The notes under the pieces: generated by a model | Told to the model about the DNA's origin: nothing | Database searches by the model: none | The model's input: only the letters and a program-made list of their open reading frames with translations | Shown here: one piece after another, positions 8,352-17,100 of the stretch | How positions within the stretch are numbered: position 1 is the stretch's first letter | Layout: every line of letters begins with the position of its first letter | Assembly: GCA_945905295.1 (NCBI GenBank) | Contig: CAMDPX010000052.1 | Coordinates: 1-36,104, forward strand | DNA from: Planctomyces sp. SH-PL62 | GTDB taxonomy: Bacteria > Planctomycetota > Planctomycetia > Planctomycetales > Planctomycetaceae | Reading direction: 5' to 3' | DNA: 36,104 nt | Made by a program: the position numbers and the translations under genes

Positions 8352-8434
8352 CCCCACGGATGGCATGGAGATACCACGGATAAAACAACGCTTCTCGTTT
8401 TTCATCCGTGGTATCGCCATTCCATCCGTGGGGG
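8352..8434. repeat. ATCCGTGG double inverted repeat
   Basis: The left arm CCCCACGGATGGCATGGAGA, then TACCACGGAT, is mirrored by ATCCGTGGTATC and CCATCCGTGGGG on the right. Each arm holds two copies of CCACGGAT. It lies in the 568-bp gap between the hydrolase and the repeat-protein gene. It has no GTAG foot, so it is a separate family. Apart from this element and the small ORF at 8491-8670 I see nothing in the gap. Confidence 0.75.
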
Positions 8435-8490
8435 TTTTGGACTCCATGACAGTTCAATTGCGATCTGTGGCACGAGCGCCCTGCGGCTCA

Positions 8491-8670
8491 TTACTTCGAC
8501 GGGGCCGGCTTGCGCTTTTCATCGAGGCGAGCCGAGGGCGGCGTGACTTCTGCCAGAGTGGTTGCTTCGATGGCGTGGTCGATGAGGATCGTCTCTGGGA
8601 TGTCGATCGTGGCGCGCATCAAACCGATCTGAAAGAAGGCCACGTTCTCGTCGAGCAGCGTGGCGGTCAT
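8491..8670 (-). CDS. Possible small ORF or gene remnant
   Basis: A short reading frame downstream of the secreted repeat-protein gene on the same strand. It has coding-like third-position GC bias and a sensible composition ('LLDENVAFFQIGLMRATIDI' then a Lys/Pro-rich end). The frame stays open to 8718, but neither the GTG at 8673 nor the ATG at 8670 has a convincing ribosome-binding site. It could be a small protein of about 60 residues or the surviving 3' end of a larger gene. No family recognised. Confidence 0.3.
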   Translation of the reverse strand: MTATLLDENVAFFQIGLMRATIDIPETILIDHAIEATTLAEVTPPSARLDEKRKPAPSK

Positions 8671-8707
8671 CACGCGCGGCTCAGGGAGAATTACCTTTGC
8701 CGCGAGT

Positions 8708-9676
8708 TCAATCAGAGATCAACTCCTCGACCACGTCGTACGTCGTGACCGGGACTTGCTCGATGAACTGCTGAGGGACCATCTTCTTCACGGGAACCTG
8801 GACTTGCTTGGTGACGACGTACGGCACTTGCACGGAGAAGCTCTCGATCTTTTGTTGCGGCACCGAGCGTGTCCCGTTGACTTGGTGTGTGCGGACTTCG
8901 ACTTTCGGGACATGCACGGTTTCCGGAACCGAGCGGGTGCGAAGTTCGGTGCGGTAGGCGGTTTGCTTGACCATCCGCGTGCGCATCTCCGGGCGATTGA
9001 CTTGGACGTCGTAGGCGATGGTTTGTTCGAAGAGCTGTGGGCGCGTCACCGTGACCAACTCTTGAGCTTGGGAACTGCCTTGCACTTCGCGGTGCGCCCG
9101 CACGCCACCCAGTTCGGATTTCCTCGAGCGTTTCACGACCTCGGCGTCGCTGATCGTGGTCCGCAATTCCGTGCTGGGGACGTCGCGGCTGACCAATTGT
9201 TTGCGAGTGCGTGTCTCGGTCTGAACGTTGTCGACGGCATAGGTTTGCCGGACCAATTGCTCGTAGGGGACTTGGACATGGAAGGTTTCCGTGCGGTGGC
9301 GCGTCTCGGGGACCAAGACGGTGTGCTCGGTCGTGACCTGGTGCGTTTCGGGAACTTGTTCGTAGACGGTGACGGATCGCTCGCGGACTTCGTTGCGGTA
9401 CTCGACCGACTGAACCTGCCGAGTCTCCAGGACGGTGGTCGGGACCATGCTGGTTTTGGTCACGGTTTGATACGTTGTGCGCGGCACGATTCGCCGCACG
9501 GTCTGCGGTGCGGGACACGGGACGACCGGCAACTCGCACTGCACCGGGACCGTCGGGCAGTTGTCGGTGGCGAATGAATCCAGAATGACGATGCTCTGCG
9601 GGATCTCGTGATCGGCCTGAACCGCAGAACCAAAAACCAAACCGGGAATCATGGCGAGAGTAAAGAAGCGTTTCAT
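8708..9676 (-). CDS. Secreted repeat protein resembling YTV-family proteins
   Basis: A 322-residue secreted protein. The signal peptide is about residues 1-21 ('FFTLAMIPGLVFGSAVQA'). After a short Cys/Pro-rich section with three cysteines, the body is a tandem of 15-25-residue degenerate units rich in Val, Thr, Arg and Glu, with a recurring aromatic-x-Val, then Val-Pro-x-Thr, then Arg rhythm (for example 'HTVLVPETRHRTETFHVQVP' and 'YEQLVRQTYAVDNVQTETR'). This suggests alternating beta strands. The pattern recalls the YTV repeats reported from planctomycete secreted proteins. The start is firm: AGGAG lies 7 nt before the ATG. It is transcribed away from the Ldh_2 gene with 57 bp between the starts. 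Function unknown, possibly cell-surface or matrix. Confidence 0.75.
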   Translation of the reverse strand: MKRFFTLAMIPGLVFGSAVQADHEIPQSIVILDSFATDNCPTVPVQCELPVVPCPAPQTVRRIVPRTTYQTVTKTSMVPTTVLETRQVQSVEYRNEVRERSVTVYEQVPETHQVTTEHTVLVPETRHRTETFHVQVPYEQLVRQTYAVDNVQTETRTRKQLVSRDVPSTELRTTISDAEVVKRSRKSELGGVRAHREVQGSSQAQELVTVTRPQLFEQTIAYDVQVNRPEMRTRMVKQTAYRTELRTRSVPETVHVPKVEVRTHQVNGTRSVPQQKIESFSVQVPYVVTKQVQVPVKKMVPQQFIEQVPVTTYDVVEELISD

Positions 9677-9733
9677 GACAATCTCCTGATGGACAACAAT
9701 GGGGCAACATCGAGAGAGGACAGCAGACTGACC

Positions 9734-10819
9734 ATGCTTTTGAAAAAAGTCCAGTACCCGTCCGAAAAACTTTGCGACTTTGTCCGCCGAATGTTCGTTG
9801 CGGCGGGGGTTGCCGAGCCAGAGGCGGCCGAGATCGCCGCGAGTTTGATCGAGTCCAATCTGCGCGGCCACGAGTCGCACGGGGTGCTCCGCGTCGGGGA
9901 CTATCTCGCCGCGTTGAAAACCGGCGAGCTGTGCGGCGGGGTCGAGTGGCAAGTGCTCACCGAGACCCCAGCCGTGCTGGTGGCCGATGGCCGCCGCGGC
10001 TTCGGACAAGTGCTGGCTCGACGGCTGGTTGCCGCGCTGGCCATGAAATGCCGCCCGCTCGGAATTGCGTGTGGCACGCTGAAGAATTGCGGACATGTCG
10101 GACGATTGGCCGAGTGGGTCGAACTGGCGGCGCACAGCGGCTTCGCGGCGATGATGTCGGTCAACGACAACGGCGTGCTGCGCTGCGTCGCGCCCCCCGG
10201 AGGACTCGACGCGCGAATCAGCACGAACCCCTTGGGTCTCGCCGTACCGACCGGTGACGAACCGCTGGTGCTCGATCTTTCGACGAGCATCGTGGCGAAT
10301 GGCAAAGTCAAAGCGAGGTTGTTGGCCGGTGAATCATGCCCGCCGGGATGGCTGCAAGACGCGGACGGAAATCCGACGACCGATCCCGCCTCGCGATTCA
10401 GCGATCATCCGGGCACGCTATTGCCGCTGGGTGGCGAGTCGCACGGTTACAAAGGATTCGGCTTGGGATTGCTGCTGGATGTGTTGACCGGCGGCCTGTC
10501 GGGCGGATCGTGCCCCCCCGCTGGACCGTCCGAGATCGGCACGAACAACGTCGTGATGGTGCTCTGGGATCCCGCGCGATTCGCCGGCGCGTCGCACTTT
10601 CTCGGTGAGGCGGACAAATTGATCGACTACGTTCGTTCGACGCCGCGCAAGCCTGGAATTGATTCCATCACGCTGCCGGGTGATCGCAGCACGGCGATTC
10701 GCCGTGAGCGGTTGGCGAACGGAATTCCGCTCGACGCGGGAACGTGGTCGATGTTGTGCGACGCGGCGAAAGAACTCAACGTAGCCATCATCGCTCCGCG
10801 TGATGAGCCGAGCGCTTGA
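9734..10819 (+). CDS. Malate/L-lactate dehydrogenase family (Ldh_2) oxidoreductase
   Basis: A 361-residue protein of the Ldh_2 family, which oxidises or reduces 2-hydroxyacids such as malate, lactate, sulfolactate or ureidoglycolate with NAD(P). It shows the family motif RGHESHG (44-50) near the N-terminus, a central 'TLKNCGHVGRLAEW' segment, 'NPLGLAVPTGDEPLVLDLST' and the Gly-rich 'HGYKGFGLGLLLDVLTGGLS'. Exact substrate cannot be told. The ATG at 9734 fits the family N-terminus. The last 12 residues (350-361, 'VAIIAPRDEPSA') and the stop are encoded by the hairpin element at 10781-10892. It is followed by eutB on the same strand after 106 bp. Confidence 0.87.
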   Translation: MLLKKVQYPSEKLCDFVRRMFVAAGVAEPEAAEIAASLIESNLRGHESHGVLRVGDYLAALKTGELCGGVEWQVLTETPAVLVADGRRGFGQVLARRLVAALAMKCRPLGIACGTLKNCGHVGRLAEWVELAAHSGFAAMMSVNDNGVLRCVAPPGGLDARISTNPLGLAVPTGDEPLVLDLSTSIVANGKVKARLLAGESCPPGWLQDADGNPTTDPASRFSDHPGTLLPLGGESHGYKGFGLGLLLDVLTGGLSGGSCPPAGPSEIGTNNVVMVLWDPARFAGASHFLGEADKLIDYVRSTPRKPGIDSITLPGDRSTAIRRERLANGIPLDAGTWSMLCDAAKELNVAIIAPRDEPSA

Positions 10820-10892
10820 TACCGCTGCATTCACCAGACCATTGTTGCCGCCGTGAAGCGCTCGGCTCGTCACGCGGATCGATGACGGCTAC
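10781..10892. repeat. GTAG/CTAC element (GCTCCGCGTGACGAGC family)
   Basis: GTAG at 10781-10784 and CTAC at 10889-10892 flank long inverted arms of about 37 nt that contain GCTCCGCGTGATGAGCCGAG. The stem CATCA/TGATG in the left arm is CGTCA/TGACG in the right arm, a paired substitution. It overlaps the 3' end of the Ldh_2 gene and fills most of the gap to eutB. Same family as 25721-25807. Confidence 0.85.
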
Positions 10893-10925
10893 GTTTCCTG
10901 TGGCATCGCCGATTGGAGTTGTCTT

Positions 10926-12371
10926 ATGCCCTATCACGCCACGATCCGCAGCGAGTCGTTCACGTTCGCAGACCTGCGCGAGTTGTTTGCGAAGGCGAAC
11001 GAAGAGAAGTCCGGCGACCAACTCGCCGGCGTGGCAGCGGCGAGCGTTCTCGAGCGAGTCGCCGCAAAGTGGGCGCTGGCCGACGTAACGCTCGAAGAGA
11101 TTGTCTCGAACCCGGTGATCGATCCCGATCAAGACGATGTCTCGCGACTGATCCTCGACACTCACGATCGCCCTGGCTTCGCCGAACTTCAATCGCTGAC
11201 CGTCGGTGAGTTCCGCGAGTTCCTGCTCTCAGAACGCGCGGACGAAGCCACGTTACACCGGTTGCGATTCGCGATCACTCCGGAGATGGCGGCAGCGGTT
11301 GCGAAGTTGATGAGCAATCAAGACCTCGTCCTGGCGGCGGCGAAGATCCGCAACGTGACACACTGTCGCAACACCCTCGGCGAACGCGGCGTGCTGGCGA
11401 TTCGCGTGCAGCCGAATCATCCCAGCGATGACTTGCGCGGGATCGTGCTCTCCGCGCTCGGCGGCCTGCTGTTCGGCTGCGGCGACGCGGTGATCGGTGT
11501 CAATCCGGCGGCCGAATCGGTCGAGAGCGTTGCGGCCATCGAGCACACGTTGCAGCGGCTGATCGAAACACTCGGCGTGCCCACACAGTCGTGTTGTCTC
11601 GCGCACATCAGCACGCAGTTGGCGGCGCTGGAACGTGGTGCTCCGATCGACTTGTTGTTTCAGTCGATTGCTGGGACGCAGGCGGCAAATCAGTCGTTTG
11701 GCGTGTCGTTGTCGTTGCTGCGCGAGGGACGCGAGCAGGTTTTGGAACATCACGTTGCTCGCGGGATTGGTAAAAACGGTATGAGGGCTGACGGTTGTCG
11801 GCCATCGGCTGTCAGCCGGCACAATGTGATGTACTTCGAGACGGGGCAGGGGAGCTCTTTGTCGGCGGAGGCACATCACGGAGTCGATCAAGTCACGTTG
11901 GAGGCGCGGGCCTACGGAGTGGCTCGCGTGTTCGAGCCGTTTCTGGTCAACAGCGTGGTCGGGTTCATCGGGCCGGAGTATCTCGCCAACGAGAGGCAGA
12001 TCATTCGAGCAGGACTCGAAGATCACTTCCTGGGCAAGCTGCTGGGGCTGCCGATGGGTTGCGATGTCTGCTACACGAATCACGCGGACGCGGACCAGAA
12101 CTCGGCCGACAACCTGCTGATGCTTTTGACGGCGGCGGGCTGCAACTATTTCATGGGCGTCCCCTGTTCCGATGACGTGATGCTGAACTACCAGTCGACC
12201 AGCTACCACGACGCGGCCGCGATGCGTCGCCTGTTCGGCTTGCGACCCGCCCCGGAATTTGAAGCGTGGTTGCAAACAACCGGCGTGTTCGACGGCTCGC
12301 AGTTGGCCCTGGCTGGCGATGAACCACGACAACGATTGATTGGCCAACTGGACCGAGTACTTCAGCGATAA
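10926..12371 (+). CDS. eutB: Ethanolamine ammonia-lyase large subunit
   Basis: A 481-residue EutB, the active-site subunit of the adenosylcobalamin-dependent lyase that turns ethanolamine into acetaldehyde and ammonia. Conserved blocks include 'AKIRNVTHCRNTLGERG', 'LSARLQPNHP'-type 'AIRVQPNHPSDDLRG', 'MYFETGQGSSLSAEAHHGVD', 'GLPMGCDVCYTNHADADQNS' and 'YQSTSYHDAAAMRRLFGLRP'. GGAG lies 7 nt before the ATG. About twelve residues at 286-298 are encoded by a small palindromic repeat (11786-11817) placed just before the conserved FETGQGS block, in a loop that is short in the usual protein. No eutC follows: the next gene is convergent and unrelated. Whether the enzyme works depends on a eutC elsewhere. 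Confidence 0.93.
   Translation: MPYHATIRSESFTFADLRELFAKANEEKSGDQLAGVAAASVLERVAAKWALADVTLEEIVSNPVIDPDQDDVSRLILDTHDRPGFAELQSLTVGEFREFLLSERADEATLHRLRFAITPEMAAAVAKLMSNQDLVLAAAKIRNVTHCRNTLGERGVLAIRVQPNHPSDDLRGIVLSALGGLLFGCGDAVIGVNPAAESVESVAAIEHTLQRLIETLGVPTQSCCLAHISTQLAALERGAPIDLLFQSIAGTQAANQSFGVSLSLLREGREQVLEHHVARGIGKNGMRADGCRPSAVSRHNVMYFETGQGSSLSAEAHHGVDQVTLEARAYGVARVFEPFLVNSVVGFIGPEYLANERQIIRAGLEDHFLGKLLGLPMGCDVCYTNHADADQNSADNLLMLLTAAGCNYFMGVPCSDDVMLNYQSTSYHDAAAMRRLFGLRPAPEFEAWLQTTGVFDGSQLALAGDEPRQRLIGQLDRVLQR
11786..11817. repeat. In-frame palindromic repeat inside eutB
   Basis: GGCTGAC at 11786-11792 is inverted as GTCAGCC at 11811-11817, with GGTTGTCGGCCATCGGCT in between. It is read in frame as 'RADGCRPSAVS'. 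The same GGCCATCGGC / GCCGTCAGCC vocabulary occurs in frame in the second DUF1553 gene at 21880-21911 and 23725-23758. Confidence 0.7.
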
Positions 12372-12517
12372 TTTGGAACGCGGTGCAGGTGGATGTCGGC
12401 GAGGAAGCGTGGCATCGGACGACGCTAGGCGATTTCCCAGGCTTCGTTCAGGTCGCTCGGCGCGCTCTCGGGGTTAGTGCGTGCGCCGGTGAGACTCCGC
12501 AGCCACCATTGGCTTCA

Positions 12518-12538
12518 CCAACGGCACAAGGCCGTTGG
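12518..12538. terminator. Hairpin between convergent eutB and DUF1501 genes
   Basis: CCAACGGC-ACAAG-GCCGTTGG forms an 8-bp GC-rich stem in the 199-bp gap between two convergent genes. There is no U-tract on either strand, so if it ends transcription it is not a classical intrinsic terminator. Nothing else in the gap is convincing; in particular no eutC remnant is visible. Confidence 0.4.
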
Positions 12539-12570
12539 GGTCGAAGATACAACAGTCGAACGACCATCAC

Positions 12571-14016
12571 TCACGCCAGCAACTTCGTCACGACATTCCC
12601 ATGCACGTCGGTCAGGCGGTATTCGCGGCCTTGGTAGCGGAAGGTCAGGCGTTCGTGGTCGAGGCCCAGCAGGTGCAGCACGGTGGCGTTGAGGTCGTGT
12701 GTGTGGACAGGATCTCGCGCGACGTTGAAACCGAACTCGTCGGTTCCGCCGTAGGAGATTCCGCCGCGGATGCCGCCGCCGGCCAGCCACATTGTGTAGG
12801 CGTCTTTGTGGTGGTCGCGGCCGGGGTCGGTCTTCTTGCCGTCGCCGTCGATCCCCTGACGCAGCGGCGTGCGGCCGAACTCGCTCCCCCAGACGATCAA
12901 GGTTTCGTCGAGCAGGCCACGCTGCTTCAGATCGCGAATGAGTGCGGCCATCGGTCGATCGACGTCGCGGCATTTCTCCGGCAGACGTTTCGTGAGACCG
13001 GAGTGATGGTCCCAATCGGAATCAAACAGTTGGACCATGCGGACGCCACGCTCGATCAACCGCCGGGCCAGCAAGCAATTGTTGGCGAACGACGCCCGGC
13101 CCGGACTCGCTCCGTAGAGTTCCAACGTGTGCGACGTCTCTTGCGACAGGTCCATCAAGTCGGGGACCGATGCCTGCATCCGGTACGCCATCTCGTACTG
13201 GCTGATTCGCGTGGCGATCTCGAGGTCGCCGACCTCGTCGAGTTGGATGCGATTGAGTGACTGCACGGCATCGAGCACTTGCCGGCGATCCTCTCGCGCG
13301 TGGCCAGCGGGGTTGCCGAGAAATAACACCGGCTCGCCGCTGGAGCGGAAGGGGATCCCTTGATAGACGCTCGGCAGAAACCCCGTGGACCACAACGACG
13401 TCCCCGCACCGCCGGGCGGGCCGGACAACAGCACGACATACGCCGGCAATTCTTCGCTCTCCGAACCGAGGCCGTAAGTCACCCAGGCTCCGAGGCTCGG
13501 CCGACCGCCCCGTCCGAAGCCGCTGTGCAAGAACATCTGCGCCGGAGCGTGATTGATCTCGTTCGTGTGCAGACTCTTCACCACGCAGATGTCGTCCGCG
13601 ACCGATCCGAGATGCGGCAACAGTTCCGAAAGCTCAAGCCCGCTTTCTCCGTGCTGGTCAAAGCGAAACCGCGGACCGGCCAATTGCATCTCGCCACCGA
13701 TGAAGGCGAAGCGTCTGCCGCGAGTCAGCTCTTCCGGACACTTCTGCCCGTCGCGCTCTTTCAACGCCGGCTTGTAATCGAACAGGTCCAATTGCGACGG
13801 AGCTCCGACCATGTGCAGATAAATAATGTGCTTCGCGCGCGGAGCCAAATGCGTCGCCTGAGCCAGCAGCGGATTGGCATGAGTCGCATCGGCCTCATCC
13901 GCTCGCAGGTCGCGCGCGAACAGCGAACCGAGTGCCATCGCTCCGAGACTCAGGCCGCTCTGCCCGAAGAATCGGCGGCGAGACACTTCCAGAAAGTCAG
14001 GCGCGTGGTGTGACAT
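12571..14016 (-). CDS. DUF1501 family protein, Tat-exported
   Basis: A 481-residue DUF1501 protein, a family related in fold to sulfatases/alkaline phosphatases and very abundant in planctomycetes. The N-terminus '[20 protein letters not shown]' is a twin-arginine signal. Typical family blocks follow: '[17 protein letters not shown]', '[20 protein letters not shown]', '[20 protein letters not shown]', '[11 protein letters not shown]' with nearby '[17 protein letters not shown]', and the C-terminal '[15 protein letters not shown]'. The ATG at 14016 has GAGGAC 7 nt upstream. It follows the DUF1553 gene, the usual genetic partner, on the same strand. The biochemical role of the pair is not settled; degradation of sulfated or complex polymers is often suggested. 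Confidence 0.92.
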   Translation of the reverse strand: MSHHAPDFLEVSRRRFFGQSGLSLGAMALGSLFARDLRADEADATHANPLLAQATHLAPRAKHIIYLHMVGAPSQLDLFDYKPALKERDGQKCPEELTRGRRFAFIGGEMQLAGPRFRFDQHGESGLELSELLPHLGSVADDICVVKSLHTNEINHAPAQMFLHSGFGRGGRPSLGAWVTYGLGSESEELPAYVVLLSGPPGGAGTSLWSTGFLPSVYQGIPFRSSGEPVLFLGNPAGHAREDRRQVLDAVQSLNRIQLDEVGDLEIATRISQYEMAYRMQASVPDLMDLSQETSHTLELYGASPGRASFANNCLLARRLIERGVRMVQLFDSDWDHHSGLTKRLPEKCRDVDRPMAALIRDLKQRGLLDETLIVWGSEFGRTPLRQGIDGDGKKTDPGRDHHKDAYTMWLAGGGIRGGISYGGTDEFGFNVARDPVHTHDLNATVLHLLGLDHERLTFRYQGREYRLTDVHGNVVTKLLA

Positions 14017-14056
14017 CGTGGTCCTCAATAACTAACCCTACTGCGCACGATCGCTC

Positions 14057-14109
14057 GTAGTGACCCGATTTATCGGGTTCGGCCTCGACCCCATAAATGG
14101 GGTCACTAC
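14057..14109. repeat. GTAG/CTAC double-hairpin element between DUF1553 and DUF1501 genes
   Basis: GTAG (14057-14060) precedes ACCCGA-TTTA-TCGGGT; the inverted unit ACCCCA-TAAA-TGGGGT is at 14088-14103 and CTAC at 14106-14109. Read in the same direction, the stems differ by a paired G:C to C:G change. It lies in the 104-bp gap within the presumed operon. Confidence 0.84.
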
Positions 14110-14120
14110 GAGCGCCCGTG

Positions 14121-17100
14121 TTATCCCTTGGTAATCGTTTCATCGAGATTCATCAGGGCCGAACTCACCGCGTACCACGCGGCGAATTCGGCAGGTGTCG
14201 TGTGATCGGGACGCGAGACATTCTCGAACAGCCGTTTGGCAAACGACTCGTCCGCCTCGTGACGGCGAAGTTGTTGTTCAAAGAGTTGTCGCAGCACCGC
14301 GAGTTCCTGCGGCTTCGGCGAACGAGACACAGCGATGCGGAACGCGTAGTCGATGCGCGATGCGACGTCCGCCTGCGGGCGTTCGGTGATGATCCGCCGC
14401 GCGAAGGCGCGTGTGGCTTCGACGTAGACCGGATCGTTGAGCAGCGTCAGCGCCTGTAGCGGCGTGTTGGACCGCGAGCGTTTGACGACGCAAGCCATGC
14501 GCGACGAGGCATCAAAGTTGACGAAGCTGGGATAGGGCGAGCCGCGCTTCAACACGACGTACAGGCCGCGCCGGAATTGCCGCTCGCCGGGACTGACTTC
14601 GTAGTTGTATTGCTGGCCGCCGACTTTGCGCCACAAGCCGTCGGGCTGCGGCGGCCGAATCGGCAAGCCCCCTTTGTTCAAGCTCAGCAAGCCCGCAAGA
14701 CTCAGAGCGTTGTCGCGGATCGCTTCGGCATCCAACCGGAATCGGGGGCCGCGCGCGTACCACCGGTTCAGATCGTCCTGAGCCAGCAACTCTGGAGTCA
14801 CTCGCGCGGATTGGCGATACGTGGCGGACATCACGATCAGCTTCAGCAAGCGTTTCAGCGACCAGCCCTGCTCCTGAAAGTCGACCGCCAGCCAGTCGAG
14901 CAGTTCGGGATGCGTCGGCGGTTCTCCTTTGATGCCGAAGTCTTCGACGGTTGTCACCAAACCCCGCCCGAAGATCTCCGCCCACCAGCGATTCACGGTG
15001 ACTCGCGCGGTCAACGGGTTCTCGCGCGAGACCAACCAGCGCGCCAACGTCAGCCGATTCGGTGGGCCATCCGCGGCCAACGGCAAGATCGCGGGAGTCC
15101 CCGCCGTTACCGGTTCTCCCGGCTGCGTGTATTCGCCGCGCTGAAACAGAGTCGTGCTGCGCGGCTCCCGCAACTCGCGCATCACGAGCGTCGATTCCAC
15201 TTCGAGCGCCGCGATCCGCTTCTCCAATTCGGCCTTTCGTTCTGTGAGCGGCACGGCGCTAGCCGCCGGTTGAGTCGCAGCAGGACCGGTGGCTAGCGCC
15301 ATTCCGCTCACTTTGGATCTATTCTTGGCAGCGAGCGGCGCGATGACCGAATCGGGGCTTCCAAAAACCGCCGACAATCGGAAGCAACCAATGACTCGGC
15401 CACTTCCGAAGTTCTGCACCATCTTCACCCGCAACAGCGAACCATTCGGGACATCCAACGGCTCCTCCAGCACGAACACCGCCGAATGCGACCGGTCGAA
15501 GGCCGGAGCAATCGCCCAAGCCGTCTGCAGATCACCATCGATCGCACCTGCCGCTGAGAACTTCGCTTGCTCAAACGTTGCGTGAGCCGACTTGAAGCGA
15601 AGTCGTGTGTTCTTCGTGGGTAGCCGAAGTCGTGAGACTTCGGTCTCCGAACTCTCACGAGTTCGGCTACTGGAATCAGACTTCGGCGGCACGAGTTCCG
15701 CTTCGAGTTCATGCAGCACGAAGTTCGTCCGCTGCGAGTCACCTCGACCTGGACCGCCTCCCGGCAACGACGCATGTCGCAACGTTTCCAACTGGATCGC
15801 ACTGAGTTGTTTGCCGGCAATCGGCAGCTCGACCGAATACGTGTCCTTCTCCGGAACATCGCCAGTCAGCAGGACCGAGCCGTCCGCTTGCAGCTCCGAA
15901 TCCGCACCGCTCGCGGCATCGAAGCCGTCTACTTTGAGCACCTCGACCCGCGCGGACGCGACCGCTGTTTGCTTCGGCTTCTTTTTCGGGGAAGTGGCGT
16001 CGCCTTTCGTGTCACTCGCGAGCGGCTGTGATTCGTTGATCTGACGATTCAGCTTCGCCAGTTCAGCTTTCAGAGCGGCTCGTTCGGAATCCTTCTGCGC
16101 ATCGGCCAGCGTCAGGCTGGGACCAAGAAACCGAATCGACCCGGGCACTTTCGGATTCGAGCGGTCAGCCTCGGCCTCGGTGTTGTTGAAGTACGCCAGC
16201 AGCCGGTAATAGTCGCGCTGCGTGAACGGGTCATATTTGTGGTTGTGGCACTGAGCACATTCCAGCGTCGTCCCCAACCACACGGCTCCGGTGGTGTTGA
16301 CGCGGTCGATGACCTGGTTGATCCGGCTCTCTTCCGGCTCGGTTCCCGCTTCGACGTTCGTCGGCGTGCAGCGATGAAAGCCGGTCGCAATCAATTGATC
16401 CTGCGTCGGATTCGCCAACAGGTCGCCGGCCACTTGCTCGATCGTGAATTGATTGAACGGCATGTCCGCGTTGAGCGCGTTGACGACCCAATCGCGATAC
16501 GCCCACACGTCCCGCAAATCGTCTCGCTGAAACCCATGCGAGTCAGCATACCGCGCCAGATCGAGCCACGGCCGCGCCCATTTCACTCCGAACTCATCCG
16601 ACCGCAACAACCGATCGACCAGCTTCTCGTAAGCGTTCGGCGCGGTGTCATTCACGAACGCTTCCACATCAGCCGGCGACGGCGGCAAACCGATCAAGTC
16701 CAACGACAGACGCCGTGCAAGCGTCGCGCGATCCGCTTCCGGCGACTGTGATATGCCTTCACTCACCAGCCGAGCCACAACAAACGCATCAATCGGATTG
16801 TGAATCTGAAATTTGAAATCTGAAATTTGAGATTTGAAATCTGAACCGAGCTTCGGAACCTCCGGCCGCACGGGTTTCACGTACGCCCAATGCGTCGCCG
16901 ATTCGGCGTTCTCCGGCCAATTCGCACCGCTGGCGATCCAGTCGCGGAGCACTTTGATTTCCCGCGCCGACAGCGGCTTACCTCGCGGCGGCATCGCCTC
17001 TTCATGCCCACGAGCCAGACTAACTCGACGCAGCAATTCGCTCTCCTCCGGCCGGCCGGCGATCAAGACGCGACCACTATCACCCCCGCGCAACGCCGCA

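Noticed and set aside
8311-8748. Plus-strand reading frame in the gap before the secreted repeat protein
   Set aside because: It runs through the ATCCGTGG repeat and opposite the small minus-strand frame, with no ribosome-binding site or recognisable motif.
9608-9733. Longer N-terminus for the Ldh_2-family protein
   Set aside because: It overlaps the start region of the divergent secreted protein and is not part of the family; the ATG at 9734 fits better.
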